A stretch of 64,000 nt of DNA from positions 30,091,619 through 30,155,618 of the forward strand of contig OV277872.1 in assembly GCA_922989275.2 (NCBI GenBank), in the 5' to 3' direction. The notes beneath the pieces were generated by a model that searched no databases, was not told where the DNA came from, and worked only from the letters and a program-made list of their open reading frames with translations. The position numbers and the translations under genes are program-made. The stretch comes from Gari tellinella. Its lineage: Eukaryota > Mollusca > Bivalvia > Cardiida > Psammobiidae. Positions 1 through 10,871 of this stretch are shown here, one piece after another. Each line of letters starts with the position of its first letter. Positions within the stretch are counted from its first letter, which is position 1.

Positions 1-125
1 GAAATATAAAGAGACTGATTACGCCATGACAGTTAAGGGGTTAAGAAAAATTAAAAATGAATGTCAAGTAATTTGTGTCCTGATCAGACGCCGCGTCTAA
101 TCAGGATCCACACTATTTGAAAATA

Positions 126-369
126 CAATGGAGAAAATGTTATTCTTTCCCGTTTCAATGTAAACGAACGCAAACGCCTTGCAATAAAATGTAGAAAATT
201 ACAATCTGTTGACAATTCTGGCCATTTATTTTAATCCTAGTGGCACAGTTTGAAGCCTGATCTGACACCGGGTAACCCGGCGTCTGACCTGGCTCTAAAC
301 TGTTTTCACGGCAAATAGTAGTTTTAGCGTAAACGCGTTTATTGGGAAATAATAAAGATGTCTCCACTG
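126..369. mobile_element. MITE family A, copy 1
   Basis: Short inverted-repeat element flanked by TA on both sides. The left end CAATGGAGAAAATG mirrors the right end, and the repeat runs on into TTATTCTTTCCC. The centre is a palindrome around CACCGGGTAACCCGGCGT with AAACTGTTT arms. Family A has eight copies here (126, 5691, 7719, 9198, 14759, 57602, 60643, 62086). The TA duplication and the lack of coding capacity fit a non-autonomous Tc1/mariner-type element; the superfamily is inferred. Confidence 0.8.
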
Positions 370-670
370 TAATCATTGTCCTATGGTTAAGTCAGTGAAC
401 CTTTAAATTGATTATTTTTTCCGTCATTTTCGAATGAGAAACTGTCATTTGAGGAAGGGTTGTCCTTTGAATAATTAGAATTTCTGTTGTTTCAGGATGT
501 GACATATTCAATCAACTGAATAAGACACATATCTTATGGAAGTTAAACGTTACCCATTTATCAGTATATACTCCTTTTAAGATATAAATAGTTCATGATT
601 TTGAAAAGCTGTCATAACTGCCTTTCAAATGCGTTTTATTTTTCAAGGGAGGGGTTCATTGCTTACATGT

Positions 671-1012
671 AACAGCGCTCCCTCTCTACAATGACACCCA
701 AAGGGAGACAACAATTGTGTGTTTTTTTTCGGAGGGAGTCGTTATAGGGAGGGAATTTTGCAAACAGTTTGAATTAAAATCAGACGCCGCGTAACGCGGC
801 GTCTGATCTGGATTCAAGCTGTTTGTTACGCGTCATTAAGTTTTTTTATCTGTCAAAATTTCCATTAACTCCAGCAGACGACAATTTCAAGCAGACGACA
901 TTGCAACCGTAAATAGTTTAGCCATAATTATCATGTTAAGTGAAATGTGACAAGGGTAGTTATAGGAAAGGATACGTTGTTCAGACGGTCGTTGTAGGGA
1001 GGGTACACTGTA
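671..1012. mobile_element. MITE family B, copy 1
   Basis: The ends CAGCGCTCCCTCTCTACAA and, inverted, CAGTGTACCCTCCCTACAA form the terminal repeat, next to TA. A central palindrome (AGACGCCGCGTAACGCGGCG) lies between arms CAGCTTGAA-like and TTCAAGCTGTTTG, followed by repeated GCAGACGACA motifs. Other copies lie at 13715, 60137 and 62448, with fragments at 56457 and 63453. Confidence 0.75.
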
Positions 1013-1819
1013 CTAGGTCGCTCATGCCTTAGCTTAATGGTTTGTGTTTGTTTATTTTGATTTACGTTCGTTCTTGCCAACGTTGGGCTAATATTAGACT
1101 TCCAAAAAGAACCCGAGCAATGCCCTACATACTCTTGTTTTTCGACAGAACCGATTGATTATTTCACATGCCCAGTGAATAGCAGTGATACATGGGACCT
1201 AGATTTTAAGTCTCACCAAGGACTTGGTTCCGGAGGATATCGAACTCACGACACCTAGATTAACAATATATACACATTACCAGTTGACAGTGCGATACAG
1301 GGTGATGTATTCAGCTCCAGACGTTTTTTGCCTTGGCGCTAGTCTGATCGGCTGTTTCCGTCAAAAACGTCGAAAGCTGAATACAACACCCCGTGGCACA
1401 GTGCCAAATTGTGATGTGTTTATAATATGCATTGAACTCACCCTTAAACAATTGAATAGTTGTTTAAATCATTTTTATCCAGAAATATTAGTTATTTGAA
1501 GCAGAACAAGAACTCTTGTATGCCACGAGGAATAACGCGGATATTGTAAATGTACGTAAATGACGTCACCCTTAATCGAAAACGAGGTAAGAGTAAAACA
1601 AAACCAGTAAAATACAAGGTGGACGATACAGACTCTTGTATTAAACTATTTTATAAAGGCTCGATATCGTAAGAAGGCATATAAACAAACGCGTTACCAT
1701 CGCCTGTCGATTCAAGAATTACTGATATTTACAAATAGTTTTGGTTTGGATTAGACGGCGACAATAATATTAGGAATGTCTAAGTAAATATTTATAAGCA
1801 AATCTTAACTTGTCAAAGT
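1013..1819. other. Non-coding stretch, possible SINE trace
   Basis: No convincing exon. Around 1,225-1,250 the minus strand has GAGTTCGATATCC, which resembles a Pol III B box, so a decayed tRNA-derived SINE is possible. No A box was found at the right spacing. Confidence 0.25.
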
Positions 1820-2005
1820 CATAGTTCCAATTTAAACAGTCGTGAATATGTATCATAAGGTAGTTTTTATTTTTTCTGGCAGGTGGTAGCTTAAAACAGG
1901 CTAAAAGTAAAAAGAATGCGCCTAAAGGCGCATTCTGCTTTACTTTCAGCCTGCTATAAGTAATCTACTATTTTAAAAATTAGAAACAGGTTATTGGGTA
2001 AAGGG
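1820..2005. mobile_element. Hairpin MITE family C, truncated copy
   Basis: The right end reads GGGTAAAGGG followed by TTAA. The core is the family C palindrome: arms with TAGCTTAAA.CAGGCT and AAGTAAA.AGAATGCGCC around the centre AAAGG, then the inverse. The left third of the element is missing compared with the copies at 11,001 and 31,404. Confidence 0.7.
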
Positions 2006-2010
2006 TTAAA

Positions 2011-2506
2011 CCAAATGCAACTATTTTAGCTAAGCATTTATCTACGCAAACTATTTACATTCTCCCTATTCAGTTCCATTGAACAAAATGACGTTTAATT
2101 CGTATAGACGCAATTCCTCGAGAGGTCGGGACATGTGGATATATTTCGCAGAGAAGGCTGTGCTTATGGATCCGCTCTCCGCGAATCGTTTTGTTGCTTT
2201 AGTAATGCGGGTATGGCTGTTCCTTTCAGGGTACATGTTTTTCGTGTTAACAACCTCTAATATGGAGTAAACATACATGCATGCTAATAAAATGATAAGT
2301 TTATATTCGAAAATACAGCAAATATACTGAAAATATAAGAAGTGATATAAAATGTTTCACTAGCGCGCTTCATGGAATTTGCCGACCATTTCCTCTCGTT
2401 TATTTCGTTTAAACGCGGAAGAAAATCAGTACATTTCTTAACGAAATGTAAATTCATGTCAATAAAAGATAAAGTTTCAGTTTTATGAATGTTCTAACGA
2501 CTTATT
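2011..2506. other. Non-coding or unrecognised stretch
   Basis: Open frames of about 63-70 residues exist on both strands near 2,066-2,280 but show no recognisable domain, and they overlap each other. No splice-bounded exon could be argued. Confidence 0.3.
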
Positions 2507-2510
2507 TTAA

Positions 2511-2735
2511 CCCTTTCATGATCAAATTTATCGTGAGATATTTTACACCTTCACCGCCATATTGTCTGCTTCAATATTGTTGACAGCAATATCGTTTCAA
2601 AATAAGATTAGAGTATAACTGACGTTATTTCAAAACAAATGGCAAACAGATTTGATCCTGATCAGACGCCGCATAACGCGGTTTCGAACAGTTTCCAAAT
2701 GCGCTTTACGGCGTCATAGGGAGTGACAGGGCTAG
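2511..2735. mobile_element. MITE family D, copy 1 (TTAA-type)
   Basis: Begins after TTAA (2507-2510) with CCCTTTCATGATCAAAT. It carries GTCTGCTTCAATATTGTTG and a palindromic core GATCAGACGCCGCATAACGC, and ends near GCGTCATAGGGAGTGA. The TTAA junction and CCC terminus are as in piggyBac-type elements. The right end is eroded. Confidence 0.65.
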
Positions 2736-2744
2736 TATAAGGTA

Positions 2745-3016
2745 AAGGCTTTGTTTATTATAGTGTCACCCCTATTTAAAGGGCCAGCCAGTTTGGCTTA
2801 TGAGACACCTATCCTTTTTGCGTGCACAGTACCTCCCGAATCCCTTCTCTTAGTGCCGGGCGCCTGGCAGAGATGGGCCTACGTTAACCATTCGTTTAAC
2901 AAGCTGGCGGCTCACCAACCGGCCATATCAGTCCAAACCCCGTATCCGGCTCCGGGATTCGAACCTTCGACCTTCCGCTTCCGAGGCGGGCGCCCTAACC
3001 ACTAGGCCATGGTTGC
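2745..3016 (-). mobile_element. tRNA-derived SINE
   Basis: On the minus strand the head reads like a tRNA. The A box TGGCCTAGTGG (2999-3009) and a perfect B box GGTTCGAATCC (2955-2965) are spaced as in tRNA genes, with a plausible anticodon stem CCGC/GCGG around loop CTCGGAA. A tRNA-unrelated body follows to about 2,745. An open frame on the other strand is only the translated SINE. The exact 3' end is uncertain. Confidence 0.7.
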
Positions 3017-3159
3017 GGTATAAGTGGCAAACAGTTTGGAGCCTTATATTGCTTCAATCTGCATGCAATGCGCTGATTGGAAAGAATAATGTCTTCTCCA
3101 CTGTACATTTGCTATGATATAGGGGTAAATTGTACAATTGGACAATTATCAGATTTAAT

Positions 3160-3290
3160 AGTCAAAATTGACTAGACTATTTCCTTTTATAGCAACCCTA
3201 CCATATAGTAAAATGGACTAGACTATTTTCTTTTATAGCAACCTTATCATATACATGTAGTTAAAATGAACTAGACTTTATGAGAAACTG
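3160..3290. repeat. Short tandem repeat, about 60-bp unit
   Basis: The motif GACTAGACTATTTCCTTTTA with its flank TAGCAACC recurs near 3,170 and 3,212, and ends in a third partial copy, GAACTAGAC, near 3,270. About 2.3 units of 55-60 bp. Confidence 0.7.
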
Positions 3291-3710
3291 GAATTGTTAT
3301 TTAAAAGATTCATGCTGATCAAACATATCAAATATTTTGCTAATAACTTAGTTAACTTAGTTTTCAGTAATCAGTGTACATCTATTTGTCCTAAAGTCAT
3401 TAGTTTGGCTCCAGCTCATGTGCTTTGTAACTGAGAATTTGATCTGGATCTATGCAATTTGCATTTTTCAAATGTAGTTTGATAGTTGGTGATTGTAAAT
3501 GTGATGTCATGACTGTCTTGGTATTATGCTTGATGTTATTTATTAAAGCTAGATTACTATCCCACTGTTTTGTTATTTATTATAAGACCGAAAATTACAG
3601 AATAATAAAATATTCTGCGGTAATATCTTCTGCTTTTAAATTGTCGTCTGCAAACAATATTTAAATTAGATTTGTACATATTTCAATTAAAAAAGTCTCA
3701 TCGATAACTG

Positions 3711-3777
3711 GTATACAGTTTGGATACAGATCAGATGCGATATTATGCAGCATCCGATCTGGATCCAGACTGTTTGA
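3711..3777. repeat. Orphan hairpin with family A/B/D core
   Basis: ACAGTTTGGATACAGATCAG and its near complement CTGATC-like GATCTGGATCCAGACTGT form a stem around GCGATATTATGCAGC. It is the same core as in the MITEs but has no recognisable terminal repeats. Confidence 0.65.
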
Positions 3778-3779
3778 AA

Positions 3780-5628
3780 TAATAACAGTCAACTCGCGAT
3801 CCACAGCTTAGGGGTTAAATGCACAGCCATCATTAGCCCCTATATTGGTGTACATCTATCAATTAGAACCCTGCTGTGATAATTTGTTTATAATAAAGAT
3901 ACCCTGATAAAGGCGATCTAATCACCAAGTATCAAGCTGTCGGGGGGGGGGGGCTATGTAGGGCTTGATATAGGGCTTTAAGCCGAGACGCCTGCATAAT
4001 GATTGATTTGACAACTGAAGTTCGATTGACAGATTTTAATCGTTGTTAGTATAGACAGTTAGTCACGGTTTAAAAACGGACTCAGCTATAGATTGATCCC
4101 TGGCATCGACTGCATGTACACGTCAATGTAAAAATCATTTTTTTTTCTATATTCAGTAAATTGTAACCAAGACCCAATTTCATCTAACATCCATAAACGA
4201 CTTCATACTTTGTCTTCGTTTCCTTTTATAAAGCAGCCAACTTGTTTTTGATGGTTTCTAACATTTGATTTGAATCCTTCATAGTCACCGTCGTTTCCAA
4301 GACGTTGAGTCAGTACTCATCGGCTCAAGAAAGCAACACTCAGTACATGTAACATGGCTTTAAAACATAAAATCGATTAATTTTGAAAACCTGTGTTAGA
4401 AGAAATAGTGAAACATTTTAAAAAATAATTTCTAGTGAATAAACATAGAACTTTAAAGTAAATATGATGATCAAATAAAAAGAACAACATACTTTCACTT
4501 TCTTTATGTACGAATGGTAACGGGCACTCTCTGTGAAGGAGATTCGGTAACGGGTCGTTTCGGCCATTGTTCATTTCGGCCTAGGTTGTTTCGACATAGG
4601 TCGTTTCGGCCTAGCTTTAGAGGTAGGTCGTTTCGGTTCATTTGGTGGTTCAACTTTGGTCTAACATTTCCATAACCTATATTAATATCCAACGCATAAA
4701 CTCGGCCCTGCATTATCATGCTTAACAAAGAGTGTAAACCATTATCTAATATTTAAAAAATAAAATATATCAATTTATAATATTATTAGTTTAATGAATA
4801 TTCATTCAAGTGGTAAAGTCTGAGTTTGAATACAGATCAAAGCTGCAGAAATACGACATTAACAAGTAGTTGCATCCAGAATAGATGTTGAATAACACTG
4901 CCATAGTTATTCAGCATCTCGTCTGCTTCTGTTCAGAATGAAACTGAGTGACGCCTGGGTGAAGAGATCTTATATTACTTATGAAAATTTAATTATGCTT
5001 GAAAAACTGGTTTTTTTTTGTTTCATGAAATAATTTACAAGTTAGAATTAAGGCCCAATCCGGTTTTCCGTTTCTTTACAGTATTGCTCAATGTTTCAAG
5101 AGATATTGTTCTCTCCGAATTGTTACTATTAGTAGCTTTTTGAGTTAAAATCTTAATCAGAGACAAGTAATACATTGATAATGCATGTAACGAAAATAGC
5201 GAACTGCGTCAAAAAGCGTACTCATGGGCAAAAGGGTTATAAAAATCTCAATTACTTTAATCACTTAAAACAGGTGTTCATTCTTCTCCTATTTCAAGAA
5301 GACTTTCCATTTGCAATTTTACCTACTTACAACGCCCATTAATCCAAATAAGGAACAGTGTTTACAAAGCTACGTCACTATGTGACGTTCACTTGGTGGT
5401 TGCTATTCCGTCCACGCCCCTAAGTCAGCTGTTTTAAGTTGCAAGCAACGATAATCTGCCAATCAGATTTTCCTCACGAGTGTTTCATTTTGGCAGGAAT
5501 AATCCAGTCTTCAAGAACAAGGAGATCCTGAATAACCGACTCTGATTGGCCAACCGCACATAATTTTCTCAAAATGCAATTTTAGTTAGCATAATCGCGT
5601 GCGTGTAACATTGTAAACGATAGTGTGT
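3780..5628. other. Non-coding stretch with small repeats
   Basis: No exon could be supported. It holds a run of 12 G (3,942-3,953) and, at about 4,550-4,640, several imperfect copies of GGTCGTTTCGGCCTAG in a loose tandem arrangement. The rest is AT-rich and unremarkable. Confidence 0.4.
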
Positions 5629-5690
5629 TCTGTTACCACTGTTAGCTGTTTAGGTTAGCAGTTTGTGCCCCGTGTGCAGCGTGCAAAGTA

Positions 5691-5922
5691 CATTAGAGAA
5701 CACGTTCTATTTCCAAATAAACGCGTTTACGCTTAAACTATTATTTTCATTGCAAACAGTTTGGAGCCATATCAGACGCCGGGTTACCCGGCGTCTGATC
5801 AAGCTCCAAACTGTTTGCCACTCAGATTAAAACTGGTAGTCAGAATTGTCAAAAATGTGTCATTTTTATATTATATTGCAATGCGTTTGCGTTTGAACGG
5901 AAGAATAACGTTTTCTCCACTG
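5691..5922. mobile_element. MITE family A, copy 2, inside a larger repeat
   Basis: The ends CATTAGAGAACACG and CGTTTTCTCCACTG are flanked by TA. The central palindrome CAGACGCCGGGTTACCCGGC is perfect. This copy sits in a longer repeated unit (about 5,629-5,996), also seen at 7,657-8,018 and 62,026-62,375. It shares upstream GCAGTTTGTGCCCCGTG and downstream CGGTAGCCAACTCGCAATCG. Confidence 0.8.
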
Positions 5923-6040
5923 TATTTCAGATCGGTAGCCAACTCGCAATCGATGGCCATCGACGGCCATCGATTTCCGCACTGTACTCATGGCTCGTAA
6001 TGTACTTTCCACTGTATGACGTCACATATGACAAGACTTG

Positions 6041-6300
6041 TTAGATATCCAATTCACATAATCCTCCGATTGTAAATATGGAAAGCACTCCTCTACAAGC
6101 AACCAATTGCCAAGAAGAATCGTCACTAGAAGCAGTGATGCAGTACTCTTTATTTTCTACACATATGCCAGTAGTACGGCAATGCGCTTCTTGCAGAAAC
6201 ATGCGATCATAATCAATATCCTCCGGTAGCTCGGTCTCTACAGCAGATGAGTCGTCGCTCCAAATAAAACCATCGCCATTCGTCCATCCGCCAAGCCAGA
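6041..6300 (-). CDS. C-type lectin-like protein, last exon
   Basis: The minus strand reads from a splice acceptor (ACTATATACAG just before 6300) to a TAA stop at 6041-6043, giving 85 full codons. The peptide starts WLGGWTNGDGFIWSDDSS, the WIGG and WSDGS region of C-type lectin folds. It ends with Cys, nine residues, Trp, four residues, Cys, eleven residues, then Cys-Glu (GGLCELDI). That is the closing disulphide pattern of the domain. The exon enters in phase 1, matching the donor of the exon at 9,450. The family usually acts as secreted or surface carbohydrate-binding proteins, often in mollusc immunity. The classic EPN or QPD sugar-binding triplet is not obvious, so ligand binding is unknown. 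A composite MITE unit starts about 45 bases after the stop. Confidence 0.8.
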
Positions 6301-6481
6301 CTGTATATAGTAAAACAATTTTAACATTAGGTTCCGTTTATCACGGGAGCCAACTACGTATTGTCATTTTTTTATAGAGAGAAATGTTTGTCAACGAAAC
6401 AAAAGTTGCCTTCGTAGCAATACAAATATGTTATAAAACCCATATAAGTTGTCGTATGAAAACATTTTATCGCAATACCTA

Positions 6482-7502
6482 CAGCCGAGGCTCATAAGTC
6501 TTTCCCCAAAATGGCTGCCGTTTTGTTCTCTACTCTAAGCACATGCAAACTTTAAACATCAACCAACTCAAAACGGCAACTCCAACTTACCTGAAACTTT
6601 CAGTATTTTGAAATAGACCCGTTGTCTTTCAGCATATGCCGAATTACTCTTGGAATACCCTCATAAAGTGATTGTACATAGACCTGACTGTAACGATCCC
6701 AAATGCAAAGAACATGTCTGATAAGCTCATGCTTAATTTTGAGATTCACTGCACGCTTGCACAAGTTAGTTTTCAAAGATTTCCACACATTTTTTATTAT
6801 ATTTAAGTCTGGGTTTCAAGCTGGTCGAACCATTGTCGGCATATTACCGTTCCTTTACCATTCGACGGCGAGTCTAGATTTATGCCGGTTAGCATAGTAA
6901 TCTTAGGCACTGTAGGGCCTATTTTAGAGTTTTTGAACAATAACTGGCCACAAATGTGTAACTAGAGTTTCAATATATTTCTTGGAATTGATATTACCAT
7001 CAACCGGTGTCAGGGTTCCAACTTTATCATATGTTTTACAGCACCTGAACACAACAGATGCTTTTCAATATGGGGTGGGGTCGGCATGGTTTTCCGTGGT
7101 CTCCGATACCCTCCCACTTCGGAGCTTGTTTTCGCAGTTCCCTCACTCTCGAAATCTCTTTTTAAAATTTGAAATGGTAGATCTATCGATGTTTACCGAT
7201 CGTGAAACTTTGTGGGCACTTTGAGAGTCCTTATTTAAATGACGGATAGTGTTTTTTCTGCTAGTGTGTCAATTCCTTGCGTTTAACACTTGATATGTTA
7301 CGAAGCAGACGATCGAAACAAATAAATATCATTTGTTTACAAAAAATGAAGAAGTTATCGGTGTTATCATGAAATTCACTGTGTTAAAATTTCAATCTTC
7401 ATAGTAACTAAACCGCGGCGCTATTAAAGTTTTTTGAACGCGGCCATTTGCGGTACCGATATCGGCGCCATGTTTTGGGGAAAGACTTATGACCCTCGGC
7501 TG
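6482..7502 (-). mobile_element. Degenerate Tc1/mariner transposon
   Basis: TA-flanked element of about 1.0 kb. The left terminus CAGCCGAGGCTCATAAGTCT and the right terminus, when inverted, differ only by a few bases over about 33 bp (both contain CATAAGTCTTTCCCCAAAA). The inside holds a broken transposase on the minus strand. The terminal repeats and the protein relics agree on the superfamily. Confidence 0.85.
6600..7290 (-). pseudogene. Tc1-type transposase relic
   Basis: On the minus strand, pieces of a Tc1 transposase appear in order. A helix-turn-helix-like segment (SVNIDRSTISNFKKRF) is near 7,190. Then comes the segment around VDGNINSKKYIETLVTHLWP near 7,000, then NPDLNIIKNVWKSLKTNLC near 6,800, the usual PDLNPIEN catalytic region in which the Glu/Asp context has decayed. 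The C-terminal frame runs to a stop at 6,600. Several stops and shifts separate the pieces, so no active enzyme is made. Confidence 0.75.
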
Positions 7503-7718
7503 TAGTTAGCCCTAGTGTTTTTACCGACTCGCGATTTAACGAAATATTTACATTGCAAACGACGTTATTCTTTAAACGTTAATTGAAATTGAAATTAAAC
7601 CTTTCGGCGTTAAATAATTCGGGAGAATTTTACCAATTGACCACCTGTGGCGTGTTCAATTACCACTGTTTGCTATTTAGGATAGCAGTTTGTGCCCCCG
7701 TGCGCAGCGTGCAGAGTA

Positions 7719-7950
7719 CAGTAGATAAAACGTTTTCTGTCCAAATAATCCCGGTTACGCTTAAACTATTATTTTCATTGCAAATAGTTTGGAGCCAGAT
7801 CAGACGCCGGGTAACCCGACGTCTGATCAGGCTCCAAACTGTTTGCCACTCGGATTAAAACTGGTAGTCTGAATTGTCAAAATGTTGTCATTCTCTATAC
7901 ACATTGCAATGCGTTCGCGTTTGAACGAAAGAATTACTTTTTCTCCACTG
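7719..7950. mobile_element. MITE family A, copy 3, inside a larger repeat
   Basis: TA-flanked; CAGTAGATAAAACG and TTTTTCTCCACTG termini. The central palindrome is CAGACGCCGGGTAACCCGAC. It shares both outer flanks (about 7,657-8,018) with copies 2 and 8, so the MITE and its surroundings were amplified together. Confidence 0.8.
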
Positions 7951-8039
7951 TATTTCAGACCGGTAGCCAACTCGCAATCGACGGCCATCGATTTCTTTAT
8001 TGAACTCATCACTGATTGTTGTCTGCTGAACATTATAAA

Positions 8040-8115
8040 GTTAGACTAAAGGTTGTATGACTTAGAAAATATCGATAAGAGTGTCAAATAAGTTTGGTCC
8101 TGATCAGTCTGATCT
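8040..8115. repeat. Family D fragment
   Basis: AGGTTGTATGACTTAGAAAA and ATATCGATAAGAGTGTCAAA match the inner part of the family D copy at 58,740-58,790. Both termini are missing. Confidence 0.5.
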
Positions 8116-8233
8116 TGATTTTTAGCTCGACTTTTTCGACTTTGTCGTCACCCTGTCGTCTGCGTCTACGGCTGCGTCTGTGTCGTTTAGGTTTTTAGCT
8201 TAAAGTATTTGATACATGCCGTACCTTAATTAA

Positions 8234-8455
8234 CCCTTTCACTCTCAATGACGCTTAAAAGCGCGTTCACAAACGTTTGCGTTACGCGGTATCTGATCAA
8301 GATCCAAACTGTTTGACACTCGGTTTGAAAAAAAGCAGTAATACTGCCTAATGTTTTGTAGCTTTGAAACGACATTGCAGACAACAATACTGAAGCAGAC
8401 GACATTGGAACGGTGAAGGTGTACAAATAGCCCGAGTAATTTGATCATGAACGGG
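8234..8455. mobile_element. MITE family D, copy with clean TTAA ends
   Basis: TTAA at 8230-8233 and 8456-8459. The element starts CCCTTTCACTCTCAATGACG and ends GATCATGAACGGG. It has a half core (GCGTTACGCGGTATCTGATC) and the GAAGCAGACGACATT motif shared with family B. Good evidence for TTAA target specificity. Confidence 0.8.
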
Positions 8456-8499
8456 TTAACTCATAGCCAGCTACATGTTTTTTGTACTACTTTAGTTGA

Positions 8500-8780
8500 A
8501 CTAACCAACAGATTGGGTCCAGATAAGACGCCATCAGACGCATCGATTTGTCAGGATTCAATCTGTTTGATGTGCATGCTACATTTAAGTTTGTTTCGTC
8601 TAAAAATCTTGAAAAAACTAAAACTTTCATGATCAAATCTATAGTGAGTTTTTTCCCTTTTCTCGCCATACTGTCGTCTGCTTCAATATAGCGTTTTATA
8701 GTTAGATAAAATGCAGCATAAGTTCACTTAGTTTCAAAATAAGTTGCAAACAGTAACGCGGCGTCAGATAAGGATTATTC
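8500..8780. repeat. Family D fragments, rearranged
   Basis: A decayed core hairpin (GGTCCAGATAAGACGCC, then AGGATTCAATCTGTTT) is followed by TTTCATGATCAAATCTATAG, GTCGTCTGCTTCAATAT and a partial AACGCGGCGTCAGAT. These are family D parts without intact ends. Confidence 0.55.
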
Positions 8781-8969
8781 TATGGATAATAAAGTGCTCC
8801 CTCTCTACAACAACATTCAGTTGGTTTCCAAGAATGTGTACGTTGTTCATATGGAGGAACATAAGCTTAATTTAAAAAGAAAAACACCTTGACTTCAGAA
8901 CAGCTGCCGCGTAAACGTTTTATACCGTTAACATCTACAAATATACCCGACTGCTGTACCTAGGTAAAT

Positions 8970-9012
8970 CTAATAGATCTGGATGAATCGCCAACTAGCC
9001 CGGCGACATATC
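8970..9012 (-). pseudogene. Possible decayed copy of the lectin CPDGW exon
   Basis: The minus strand has an exact 14-base match, GTTGGCGATTCATC, to the exon at 14,077-14,168. Just before it, ATATG and GCC occur in the right order but with a gap, and an in-frame TAG follows. It may be a duplicated and dead exon, or a chance match in a repeat-rich intron. Confidence 0.35.
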
Positions 9013-9197
9013 TTGATCCAAGGTGTTTGATTCTTTTCCAAAAGTGTCGAAACATTTAAATGAATCTGTTAAGTTTAAAAATGAAGAATTTCAAGACAAA
9101 ATAGTGCGCATAGTTGTTGCGCCCGTTATGAGGTGTTTTCAATAGAAGTTACATTTTGCAATTTATGAATGAGTGTTACTTACAGTAATCAATAATA

Positions 9198-9443
9198 CAG
9201 TGGATAATCTGTTATTCTTTCCCAATAAACGCGTTTACGCTAAAACTATTATTTGCAGTGCAAACATTTTGAAGCCAGATCAGACGCCGGGTTACCCGGC
9301 GTCTGATCAGGCTCCAAACTGTTTGCCACCAAGATAAACATGAATTATCAGAATTGTGAAAAGGTTGTACTTTTCTACGTTTTAGAACTTTGCGTTTGCG
9401 TACTTTTGCGTTTAAACGGGAAAGAATAACATATTCTCCACTG
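9198..9443. mobile_element. MITE family A, copy 4
   Basis: TA at 9196-9197 and 9444-9445; termini CAGTGGATAATCTG and CATATTCTCCACTG. The central palindrome CAGACGCCGGGTTACCCGGC is perfect. Its right end lies only about 4 bases beyond the splice donor of the neighbouring lectin exon. Confidence 0.85.
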
Positions 9444-9449
9444 TAAGAC

Positions 9450-9549
9450 CCAGTGTGTCATCTTGTATTGCTTGCTGTAGACTCTCACGTTCCGCCTTGG
9501 TTTTGAGTTCTGCTAGATGGGCCGAGACTGGAACAGTCTGGCAAGCGAT
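9450..9549 (-). CDS. C-type lectin-like protein, middle exon
   Basis: A 100-base exon on the minus strand between acceptor GTATGCCCTAG and donor G/GTCTTA. It encodes IACQTVPVSAHLAELKT, then a run of Lys/Glu/Gln-rich helix residues. This is the typical second stretch of a C-type lectin domain: a Cys, then the AHLAEL motif and an acidic helix. It enters in phase 0 from the exon at 14,077 and leaves in phase 1 into the exon at 6,041. The donor has GT but poor intronic positions 3-6, and MITE copy 4 begins right there. Confidence 0.75.
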
Positions 9550-9589
9550 CTAGGGCATACATTGAGAAGCAAGGAAGTAATTCATGTAA

Positions 9590-9745
9590 TAATTAATTCG
9601 AATATTTTTTGTATTCATGAAGGTATGAAAAACAAACCTGGTCACACTGTATGAAACCGAAGAAGCGGTTTCATACAAAAGTGTGACCAGTTTTTTTTTT
9701 ATATATATATACCTCCATGAATACAATAAATATTCCGAATTATTC
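9590..9745. repeat. Long inverted repeat, hairpin of about 155 bp
   Basis: AATTCGAATATTTTTTGTAT, TCATGAAGGTAT and CTGGTCACACTGTATGAAAC are mirrored by GTTTCATACAAAAGTGTGAC, ATACCTCCATGA and ATACAATAAATATTCCGAAT. The loop is CGAAGAAGCG. Probably a foldback or MITE-type element; its target duplication is not clear. Confidence 0.75.
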
Positions 9746-9749
9746 CTTA

Positions 9750-10871
9750 TAATTTAATATCACTACTGAATTTAAGAAAGTAGTTAAATAGAGAATCTGA
9801 CGCAAATGTTCATTTTTAAGGCTTTTAAAACGTAGGTCGTAGTCCCTCCGCCATATATATTTTCCGCCAAAACGCGACCTTGTTTTGTAGTAACGTCGAC
9901 GTCACTGACGTCATTTGGCTTCCTGCTTCATGCAGCGCTTGTGGAGAGCAGTTGGACTAAGAGAAAGTAGTCCTGACAAGGAGTGACCTGAATTTTATTT
10001 TTTTCACGGAGTTATGAAACAAAAATTACAGCCAATCACAGCTAACCACATGTAATGAAAACAAACAATATTAAATTATTAGTTTATGCAGGTAAATGTG
10101 AATTAACTGTTATTATTATTATTTTTATTACTATTACTTTAATTATTACTATTTATAGTATCATCATCATTTGTTTGTTTCTACGTAATGTTGTTATCAT
10201 TATAAGTGTCATAGCTTGAAACACTCCTAATATAAAATAGAGGCATGTCTTCATATATCTATCTCTTGTTATTTTCAGCACGCTATCTTTTTCCCAATTG
10301 TTTCCTTTTTTCTTTTCTTTAAACATACACAAAAAATGATGTTCAATATATTTGGAGATTTATATGTTTACTATGTATTGTAAGGTGCAGAGTGGGATGG
10401 ATCTCCGACCCACATACACCTATTCACGGAGACAATAAAATATGAATTTTTTTATTATTATTGTCAAAAGTATTAAAATCATTTTTATTACCATTATCAT
10501 AACAATTATTATTATAAGTGTGATTACCTTATTATTATTTTTATGATTATTATTATTATTGATATTGTTATTGTCCTCAACGTCATTTGACTAAACCTTG
10601 TGTAAAGATAGCACCTTTGTCATTATTAACGCACACGTTCAGAATGCTTCACAAATTCGACATAAAGGTTCAATGCAACTGTGTACATGTACAAGCACAT
10701 TTCGTCATATTTCCATATTTGAATAAGATACATATGTGTTCGGTTCTATTTTTAAGATACATAACGTGTTTAAACGAGGTAGCATAAACGTTGCCCCTTT
10801 TACTATAAATCATGCAATAAAGCGCATTTGCAAACAGTCTTGATCCTGGATCATATCTGTTTGCCACTTTT
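9750..10871. other. Non-coding, ATT-rich stretch
   Basis: Contains runs of ATT/TTA near 10,107-10,150 and 10,440-10,570. No exon with lectin or other signatures was recognised. Confidence 0.4.

Noticed and set aside
2751..3005. 84-residue plus-strand frame ending GFEPSTFRFRGGRPNH
   Set aside because: It is the translated antisense of a tRNA-derived SINE; the residues come from the A and B boxes.
2955..3016. True tRNA gene (anticodon CGG)
   Set aside because: The boxes are good, but the acceptor stem does not close and a SINE body follows.
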